Positions 56,690 through 64,000 of a stretch of 64,000 nucleotides of DNA are shown piece after piece; position 1 is the stretch's first letter; the number at the start of each line of letters is the position of its first letter. This DNA comes from Craterostigma plantagineum (lineage: Eukaryota > Streptophyta > Magnoliopsida > Lamiales > Linderniaceae). The translations under genes were made by a program, and so were the position numbers. A model generated the notes under the pieces. That model did not search any database, was not told the DNA's origin, and saw only the letters and a list, made by a program, of their open reading frames with translations. The stretch spans positions 372,001-436,000 of the forward strand of contig JAPQWV010000306.1 in NCBI GenBank assembly GCA_027422505.1, given 5' to 3'.

Positions 56690-57165
56690 CTTAATATTAA
56701 TAGTGCGCTGGCACATATTGACGATTGCAACTTCTATTTGCAAGTAAAATAAAAACATCCAGCCGTTCTATTGAACAGAATTACATGGCATCAAAGTCAA
56801 CTTACATGAATACATAAGAACACGGACCCACAAGAACACACTCATTACGAATCAAAAAACCATCAGCGTTACGTGTGTCACCGCCAATAATACTAGTATA
56901 CAAAACCGAACTAAAAAAATACATGCATGAAAAATGTTGCATTTGTAATATTGTCACTTCCACACAATAATTATATTAACTGCCCATGGAATTTATATGG
57001 AACTAATACCGTTGCACATAATAATAATAACGTTGTGGGATAAATCGACGATTGCAAGTTATACTTGCACATAGAATAAAACCATAAATTCGTTCCATAG
57101 AACAAAATTATACGACATCAAAACCAGAATTACATTAAGACAAAAGAACATAGGCACACAATAGC
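56690..57165. repeat. Direct repeat pair
   Basis: 56705-56850 and 57045-57165 share GACGATTGCAA, ACTTGCA, TAAAA, CATAGAACAAAATTA-like, GACATCAAA and ACATTA..ACA..AGAACA blocks in the same order. The second copy is the 3' flank of the exonuclease gene. Confidence 0.65.
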
Positions 57166-57798
57166 GTGACACCGATCGCTAACTCACTACTATTTGAGAA
57201 GGTGGCACTCAATCTTGTAAGAAACAAAAGCGTCGATGCAAGCATACTCCATCTGAGCGAGGCTAAGAACTCTATTCTCCCAATTGCTCATTGTCACGCG
57301 CTTCGACTTTCATCACCATACCACAAAGCACTTGAGCAAGTTCTTTCACTCCTGGACCTTGGAAATGCCCCAGCGGCCAACGTGATTTTGCGACAGATGC
57401 CACATCGACAAAAACTCCCCAAATATACAATGCGTAGCCACGGATTAGCTTGGCCATGTCTTTACCAACCGCAACGCCAACAAAGATGATGTTAGGGTTC
57501 AACACGAAATCTTTGAGTGTTCTACTGATTTCGTCTAGCTGAGCAAGCTGAATAATAATGCATTTACAAACGATGCACAATTGCAGAGTGGCTGATTTGT
57601 GGACAACACCACAGGCCCAAACGGGCCGGCACTCGACGTCAAGGTCAACTAGTGTGGGGCTTGTAACTTCAATTTCTTCAATCAATTTGTTCACACTGCT
57701 CGACTCGCTAGTCACGGTGGTCACAACGATCGTATTGCAGAATTCTACACTGTATATCCTCGTGGTTGTTCTAGTTGGTAATCTCGATACCTATCCAT
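57163..57798 (-). CDS. WRN/RNase D-type 3'-5' exonuclease-like protein
   Basis: Minus strand, compact (about 190 codons if whole). Residues IYSVEFCNTIVVTTVT, then the exo I motif VDLDVECRPVW (D-x-E), ATLQLCIVCKCIIIQL, exo II region (FVGVAVGKDMAKL), GVKELAQVL, and exo III SLAQMEYACIDAF (Y-x3-D, DEDDy type) ending at a stop near 57163. The last part is in a different frame from the long frame (57724-57272), so one indel lies near 57270. The only nearby ATG (57798, MDRYRDYQ) is also out of phase. Substrate unknown; the family degrades DNA or RNA from 3' ends. It is either a recent pseudogene or mis-assembled. A TATA-like site is 40-50 bp upstream. Confidence 0.6.
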
Positions 57799-57840
57799 TT
57801 TTGTATTTGGTACCTTCGACTATAGGTTTCTAGAGTAGGT

Positions 57841-57850
57841 ATTTTTATAG
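57841..57850 (-). promoter_or_regulatory. TATA-box-like site of the exonuclease gene
   Basis: CTATAAAAAT on the minus strand, 43 bp upstream of the ATG at 57798. The flank to about 57965 resembles 56078-56250. Confidence 0.45.
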
Positions 57851-58099
57851 CCACAATCGTAGGGAAACAAAGAGGCATGTCGCAGGCGACCTTTCAGAGC
57901 AGTTGTTAATGCGTACGGAAGCAAGAGATGGGGCGTGACTCTTGGAATGCATTCAATTACGTGTATTAATACATGCATTTTACTAAAAATATGATTTCAA
58001 TGAGCAGGAATTCAAACAGGCATATCATTTACTGCAACGTCAAACGTCACCAAAATAAATTTGTTTGAATTAAACATTGACAGAACTTGGGTGCGAGTT

Positions 58100-59130
58100 G
58101 TAATATGAGGGTGCCGAAAGTTTAATACACCACGACAGAGGCCGATAATTTCTTATGGTCATTATTACACACACATAGCGCAACCAGCATATTGTATTAG
58201 AATATTAAGCAAAGTATACACGAAACTATGTCTGACGTAATAGACGTAGGATACTTATACCCAAGACCATATTAAAAGTAGGATCATCCGGTCACCTAGT
58301 TTAACAATACATATACAATGCATGTAGCTCTAACTAAGCATTCAATACGCTATAGCACAATCAGATAATTCCATGATGTTGTGTTACCATTGTCATGAAG
58401 GTGCTAAACATTCAATACGTTATGGCACAATCAGATTATTCCACAATCAACGTATTGCATTAGAATAATAAGGAAATACACTAAACACATGAAACTTCAC
58501 ATAGTGACGTTAGACTGATTGTATTACGAAGGTGTGGAATGTAAATACCTCATGACACAATGAGATAAAATGTTCTGGTGATTATTGCACACACATAGGG
58601 AAATCGGCACATCGTATTAAAATGATAAGCAAGGATGCCCAGCATACAAAACAATTTATGAGCTAATAGATGTAGAAAACTTATAGTCAAGTCCATATGG
58701 AAATCATATATAGTAAAAACATTATCGCCCACCATGTGATAAATTAGAAATAGGATCATCCGGTCGCTTAATTTAACAATTAGCGAAACTGCATGCAGCT
58801 CGCACTCAGTTTATCTTGCATAGCATTGTCATGAAGGGGCTAAACATTCAATATTTATGTCATGATGAGATAACTCCATAATGATACTATTGCACGCATG
58901 CATCGCAATCACCATATTGCATTAGAATAGTAGGGAATTTACGCAACATCTCACGACACAATGAGATAATTTTGTATGGTAATTATTGCACACAGCGCGA
59001 CCAACATATCATATTAGAACATTAAGCAAGGATGGCCAACATATGAAACAACTTAGGAGTTAATAGAAGTAGGAACTTATAGCCAAGATCAGACGGAAAC
59101 CATATATCTCCAAAACACATATCCAATATA
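58100..59130. repeat. Degenerate tandem repeats
   Basis: Three long similar units (about 58100-58285, 58530-58725, 58930-59110) share ATTATTGCACACACATAG, AGCAAGGATG..CAACATA and ACTTATAG.CAAGA..A.A blocks. Shorter partial units with CATTCAATACG.TATGGCACAATCAGAT lie between. No gene. Confidence 0.7.
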
Positions 59131-59208
59131 ATAATTGAGCAGCACTTTCCAAATAAACACAACAAACTCATTCTGCGCTCGACTTTCGCCGCTTGTAAGT
59201 GCCGCGTC

Positions 59209-61640
59209 CACCAGGAGGAGCGGGGGGTTTTTTTTGCTTAACCTTACAAAACTATCCTGGGCATTCCACGCGAGGCCCTATCGGAGCTTCCAACTGAAGA
59301 AATGCAATCAAGGCCATCTTGTGCAGCATGTCATCAACTGTCGGTTCAACGACTTGCTTATCATTGTCCTCATAAGCCTCAAGTACACCAGGCTCGATAC
59401 GGCTGCCGCAAACACCATTGGCAGCAAGGGTGGTACCATTGAGAGTTGTCTCATGTGCATTCCCACAATTTGTCAAAACACCATCAAGTGCATCATCGTA
59501 ACAACACAGGATAAGAATTGATATCTGAATGATGAATTCTGTATGAATATCCAAAAAATTTACCTGACTTTCAGAGGCCACAACCTGGTTTTTCACCTGC
59601 CCTATCATACGGGACACATCAAAGCTACTATACATGCTTCGGAAGTCGAAATGTTTAACTCTTATGTAGAACAGAAAAGTTCTTCCGACCAAATTTCGTA
59701 TGCACTTTGGCATTGCATCATCACCAAAGCTACCCTCGAGGCTATCACCATGCTACAAAATATATAGGCATATGTAACGGATGGAGCGAAGACTAAATTC
59801 AGCACACTCATAGAAAATAATTCACATTTACATAAACTCCGATGAGTTGACTGTTTCATCAGCAGTGGTGTTTGTGTACTTCCTACCAGCTCCATCAAAT
59901 ATAACAAATGTCGCAGTATCACTTCCATCGTCAACGGTTACTTCATCGATACGTACAACGGAACACCACGTGAAAATGAGCAAAAAGACAAAGATACAGC
60001 CAAAATAAGAAATAGTAATGTAAGGCTGCACGTTCTGCATACCGTATAATTCCAACAGCCTTCGGATCGACGCATTTGTTGCAATTCAGCGCCGATTCTA
60101 ATTGTTCTGACTTGCTCGAACATCTAGAACAGGATATATAATGCCAACCGCTCCTAGACAATACCTCAGCAATCTTAGCAATGCATGCAAATTCCTTCAC
60201 CTGGAAAATTCAAGCTTCAAAATCAACCAATGAAAGCCAAAAACAACACTGTTGATGATTCTCAAGGAACCTGCACTTTATACCTGTTCCGTCTTCCGAT
60301 GCAAGAAATTGTGTATGTCAGAAATACGGCAATGCGTCAAATCAGCATTCCTTTCTCCTACCGACATCGAAATTGGCCTATCAAATGCATTCATCCTGCA
60401 CAATAATGTAATAATACAATCAGATTGCATATAATGTCAGAAAATGCAAAATTTAATTAAGGCACCTCTTCCTGAACTCACATACAGGGTTCACCTCGTA
60501 GTTTACGCACAACTTCGATGAGGATGTAGTGTTTAGGTAGAGATTTCCTGATAAGTAGAGTAGAAAACAACGATAATAATAAATACTCTCAACCCAAAAC
60601 ATGAATGAACAGGATAAACGTCAACTGCAGCCGTGCTTATATGTATTTGTCCATGCAAAATGCATTATATTGCAATTTCATGAAAGCAGATATTTTTTCC
60701 CGGCATGGAACAGTCAGGGAAGATTTCTATAATGCCAAATATGTTCGGGTTAATACTTGTTACCACAGCAATTGTATTATGGCCAACCGAAGGCTGGACT
60801 GCATCGCAAAACTCCGATGCCTTATCGTCCCAAATCGTAACGGAGACGTCCACAAAACTACAAAAGGAAAACATTTTTATGTGATATTGTATGAAAGGCA
60901 GTTTCGAAAACACGAAGAGATCCCGCATGGAACCATGCATACCCATCCAGAACAGCACGCATCACAGCTCGTCTAGCACTACCACTGCTTTCCTGTTCCG
61001 GCTCCACAACGCGAGACAGCAGCCCAATCACATCTGAGTTGGAAAAGCAGCCACTCACTCGCAAATCTTGGATAGATATATCATCCGCAACTACGATTCT
61101 GGCACATAAAATGGCAGACAACTAAAAGAGAAGGACATACCATGTAGGTCCTGATTGTTGCCGGCCAACTTTAGCAATGCTTCGTAGGAACGGAATCGAA
61201 ATTTATCAAGTCTATAGAGCAAGACTCATCACCAACCTCTTCCATGGTCGTACGGTCGGTGAACTCATGTATCGATGGTCAGTCATGCGATACATCGTAG
61301 GCGCATTGACGACTTCAAAATCAGATATTGTAAAACACGTCCATCCTTAAAAAAGCCATCAAAACGATCAGCCCTCTGAACATGGATGGAAGCATGCATT
61401 AACGTATCCTGACATTGCAAAAGAGAGAAAAAAATTTACTAATACACATTTACGCAATACAACTAGCAAGAATGGCTGCAAATCACCTTTTCATCCAACA
61501 GCATAAGATCGACGCGCATGGGCTCCTCATTTTTCTTCAAATTCCTTGCCGTCCATAAACGGAGCAGCCGAACAACAACAGTTCTGCCATTGATTACTTA
61601 GGATTTTCACTACGCAAAGATACAGTGAATGAGGGGAAAA
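59209..61640 (-). CDS. Replication protein A large-subunit-like (OB-fold) gene
   Basis: Minus strand, intron-rich. In order: VVVRLLRLWTARNLKK and DLMLLDEK (DUF223-type OB fold, about 61595-61487); DTLMHASIHVQRADRFDG and FEVVNAPTMYR-like (61410-61270); ISIQDLRVSGCFSNSDVIG (61100-61020); VSVTIWDDKASEFCDAV (second OB fold, 60870-60780); RPISMSVGERNADLTHCRI (60390-60300); VKEFACIAKIAEVL then GWHYISCSRCSS...CNKC (C4 zinc finger, 60200-60060); VTVDDGSDTATFVIFDGAGRKY (59940-59870); MPKCIRNLVGRTFLFYIRV (59715-59660); basic tail KRRKSSAE near 59180. Known RPA1 binds single-stranded DNA in replication and repair; RPA1-like genes are amplified in plants and also occur in Helitrons. Intron-like GT..AG junctions are visible (for example ACTTGG/CAG at 60200). 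Intactness not established. Confidence 0.65.
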
Positions 61641-61734
61641 TCGCATTGACTACACAAACGAATAAATGTTGGAATGCCTACCTCAAAGTACACTCTTGCA
61701 AAAACATTGTATTTCGATGCCATAAATGCATAAA

Positions 61735-62030
61735 CCAAACGTTTCTTATACATTGATACGTTAAATATAAGGACGTACTATTAATTTCACAGAGACTCAC
61801 TAAATTTCATGGTTGCATCGCAAACCTCTTCGAATACTCTCTACAAAAATACTAAAACAGCTTTGAATACGACGCAAGGCTCATGACCTTTGGGATGCCG
61901 TTCTGCTCAAAAAAGGTATAAAATCAACCACAGCATGGCACGTTAGCATTTCAGAACTCGACAATAGCTCAACAGTCAAATTCAATGCACCTGGACACAC
62001 GAAATCATTCCGAAAGTAAATAAAATACTT
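61735..62030 (-). repeat. Inverted repeat arm 2
   Basis: Reverse complement of 56255-56560 at moderate identity, upstream of the RPA1-like gene. With arm 1 it encloses the exonuclease and RPA1-like genes. Confidence 0.65.
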
Positions 62031-62099
62031 TGTTGCACTCTGCTGGAGAAGCTTGCATTGCTGATAAATATAATTCTTTCTATGTCCCAACTTGGATTT

Positions 62100-63004
62100 C
62101 TTACCGGGTTAATTGCTCTAGTATCAGATAAACATATATGATATCGTATCACACATAGTATGAAATCATGTGAGCACATAATATGCAGTCACATAGTCAT
62201 ATATGCATGCAAATTTATTGGCCGATTTACTTGCGGGACTCGGGTATTACATCCTCCCTCCTTAAAAGGAATTAAATCAGGCGGGGAGAAATAGCTCAGG
62301 GTAGCGATTCCTCATATCATCTTTCCGTTCCCACGTTGCTTCCTCCGTGGACTAGTTCTGCCATAATACCTTAACCAACGGAATTTCTTTGTTTCGTAAA
62401 TGCTTCACCTCATGCATTAGAATTTCTACTGGCCTTTCTCTGTAACTTAGATCTGGCTTGAGGAGTTGCTGTAGAATTTTATCACTCAACACCTGGCTGG
62501 GATCTGCCATGTATTTTCGTAATGTTGAAACATGAAAGACGTCGTGTTCCTGAGCTAGCGAAGCTGGTAATTCGAGCTGATACACTACTTCGTCAATTTT
62601 CCAAGTATCCGAAATGGTCCTATATACCTCGGGCACAACTACATTTTACACCTTTCATAGGGATACTTTCAAGAATACATAGTCATCTACTTGGAACTCT
62701 AATGGTCTACGCTTTTGGTCTGCGTAGTTTTTGTGTCTGCTTTGAGCCGTTTTCATCCGTTTTCGTATCTGAGCAATGGCTTCAGTCATTTCTTGCACAA
62801 GATGGAGAGCTAGTATCGCTCGTTCTCCAACCTCATCCCAATGGATTGGAGATCTGCACTTGCCTCCATATAGGGCCTCATATGGAGCCATTCCGATCGT
62901 CACATGATAGCTGTTGTTATATGAGAACTCGATCAGTGGAAGATATCGGCTCCAATTTCCCTTGAAATCAAGCACGTAAGCTCTCAACATGTCCTCCAAC
63001 GTTT
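62100..63004 (-). mobile_element. Gypsy element D, 3' end only
   Basis: LTR head (ends 62251 in GGGTATTACA; inner limit about 62100), polypurine tract TTTTAAGGAGGGAGGA on the minus strand (62252-62270), and pol C-terminus. The LTR start TGTAATACCCGAGTCCCG resembles that of B3. Truncated on both sides. Confidence 0.8.
62282..63004 (-). pseudogene. Element D integrase C-terminus and chromodomain
   Basis: 62999-62655: [55 protein letters not shown]. Then, after a frameshift: [52 protein letters not shown] and PLVKVLWQN (chromodomain start), with a stop near 62354. Cut at 63004 inside the integrase core. Confidence 0.85.
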
Positions 63005-63240
63005 GTCAGGGATTACAGCATCCTCGTTGGTCAACACATGAAATTGTACCGAACCAGTCACCATGTGTATAGTAACCGACTTGATCTCGAACTGGTTTTT
63101 CGGTCTGTCAGGGATGACGATTGGGTCATTATCATCAAGCTGGCCTGGAAGTACTCGATTCGGTTCGGTTTTCGGGTCTTAAAATAAAAAATCGAATTTT
63201 CGGTTCGGTTCGGTTTTTACTGAATGAACGCCCCTAATGA
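63005..63240 (-). other. Unassigned fragment with a hAT-like end
   Basis: 63008-63145 reads on the minus strand as a short uninterrupted coding-like stretch (DDNDPIVIPDRPKNQF, VTIHMVTGSVQFHVLTNE) that I do not recognise. 63160-63235 has GGTTCGGTTCGGTTTTT repeats and ends ACGCCCCTA, like the terminus of plant non-autonomous hAT elements (reverse TAGGGGCGTTCATTC). No target duplication identified. Confidence 0.35.
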
Positions 63241-63636
63241 GAAGTAATCATGGGATATATGAAGATAATTCAATAAATAATAACTGATAATACTCTATCC
63301 TAACTTATAGAAAAATATATTGTATGCTAATAGAAAGTCTCGCAATACGTACTACGTACTACGTAGTATTGTAAATATTTAATAACGGTATTTTCATCGG
63401 ATCCAATGTTAGGGTTTTTTTTTAGTGTTTTGAATAATTAAAGACAGCTAAACTCTATTTTAAAATTGAACAAGGGCCTGCTGCAAAGAGCCCCAATCTT
63501 GAACAGTTGCAGCATAATCTTACCAATGTGTGGTCAGTGTGGTCAGTAGCAATTTCATCTTAACATAAGCATGAGTATAACACAACATTTTCCCAAATGT
63601 CTTAATCATGTTTAAAAAAGAGTGCAGAGCAACACA
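63241..63636. other. AT-rich non-coding DNA
   Basis: No gene, LTR or repeat array seen apart from a short GTACTACGTACTACGTAGTA palindromic repeat near 63347-63368. Confidence 0.6.
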
Positions 63637-63637
63637 A

Positions 63638-63765
63638 CAAGATTCAAACTCCTCCATCAAAACGCAGCACCGAAAACACCACAAGGTCTTTCCCTCAACA
63701 TCAAGATTCAAACTCATCCATCAAAACGCAGCACAGAAAAACCCACAAGGTCTTTCCCCCAACAT
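63638..63765 (+). repeat. Two-copy 64-bp tandem repeat
   Basis: 63638-63701 and 63702-63765, both CAAGATTCAAACTC.TCCA ... CAAGGTCTTTCCC.CAACAT, with few differences. Probably the 3' UTR of the downstream minus-strand gene. Confidence 0.85.
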
Positions 63766-63852
63766 GGGAAGAGAACACAATAAACACAGATAAAAACAAC
63801 ATTGCAAGATGATAAAAAGTACTTTCTCCCGAAAAAGATTCACCATTCCTCC

Positions 63853-64000
63853 TCAACAATAGAACATTACCCTCTTAACATTCTCCCTCAACTGCGGCAA
63901 AGGCCTAAAAGCAGCATTAGCCCCTGGAACCACCCTAGTAGTATTAGTAGTGCTCCTAGCAGGCCCACACGCCCCACGGCCCGCACCTGGCCTACTCGAC
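63853..64000 (-). CDS. C-terminal exon of an unidentified minus-strand gene
   Basis: An open frame enters the window at 64000 and ends at TGA (63853-63855): RPGAGRGACGPARSTTN, TTRVVPGANAAFRPLPQ, LRENVKRVMFYC. Gly/Arg-rich then more ordered; GC-rich relative to surrounding DNA, as expected of a host exon. The frame is uninterrupted over 48 codons and the stop precedes AT-rich DNA. Family not recognised. Confidence 0.5.
   Translation of the reverse strand, partial: SSRPGAGRGACGPARSTTNTTRVVPGANAAFRPLPQLRENVKRVMFYC

Overview
The window is plant nuclear DNA, almost certainly angiosperm and probably eudicot (the species cannot be fixed from the sequence). The evidence is LTR retrotransposons primed by initiator-methionine tRNA (TGGTATCAGAGC next to the LTRs), chromodomain Ty3/gypsy elements with 2.5-4.4 kb LTRs, a Sirevirus-type Ty1/copia element, Cassandra-like TRIMs carrying 5S rRNA-derived promoters, hAT-type non-autonomous DNA, and intron-containing host-like genes (RPA1-like, WRN-type exonuclease, C48/Ulp1 peptidase, DUF1985). 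I see no prokaryotic features, no CRISPR array and no tRNA genes.

Layout. 1-2466: head-to-head and tail-to-tail Cassandra-like copies. 2467-4652: a gypsy gag whose two halves lie on opposite strands, its 3' PPT and a partial LTR. 4653-7678: two inverted LTR pieces (family A') enclosing a head-to-tail Cassandra array (5640-6802). 7679-24714: three family-A (Del/Tekay-like chromovirus) pieces: an LTR (7679-10146), a minus-strand element (10582-18111) with a 661-codon open RNase H-integrase-chromodomain frame, and a plus-strand element (18112-24714) that lost its zinc knuckle and protease. 24715-25267: another Cassandra-like copy. 25268-36817: a 5'-truncated Sirevirus with gag, pol, an env-like ORF and a multi-PPT array; its 3' LTR is split by a solo LTR, B1 (32943-36315, TSD CTGAG). 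36818-39476 and 54503-62090: host-like DNA. Between them lies gypsy element B2 (39477-54502, TSD ATGGT), itself split by solo LTR B3 (45211-49585, TSD CTAAA) and a hAT-type MITE (44298-44965). 62100-63004: the 3' end of another gypsy element. 63853-64000: the C-terminal exon of a minus-strand gene running off the window.

The target-site duplications give a relative order: the Sirevirus and B2 entered host DNA independently, B1 entered the Sirevirus LTR, and B3 and the MITE entered B2. Nearly every pol frame has stops or indels, so the mobile DNA is largely dead.

Most worth following up: (1) a short hairpin with compensatory base changes at one place in several otherwise divergent long LTRs, just before GTGTTGTAGGT; (2) each long-LTR family carries its own dense array of a short, often palindromic, CpG-containing motif; (3) the host-like cluster RPA1-like / 3'-5' exonuclease / coiled coil / Ulp1 / DUF1985, all on the minus strand, with duplicated promoter-like segments and a roughly 300-bp inverted repeat around two of the genes.
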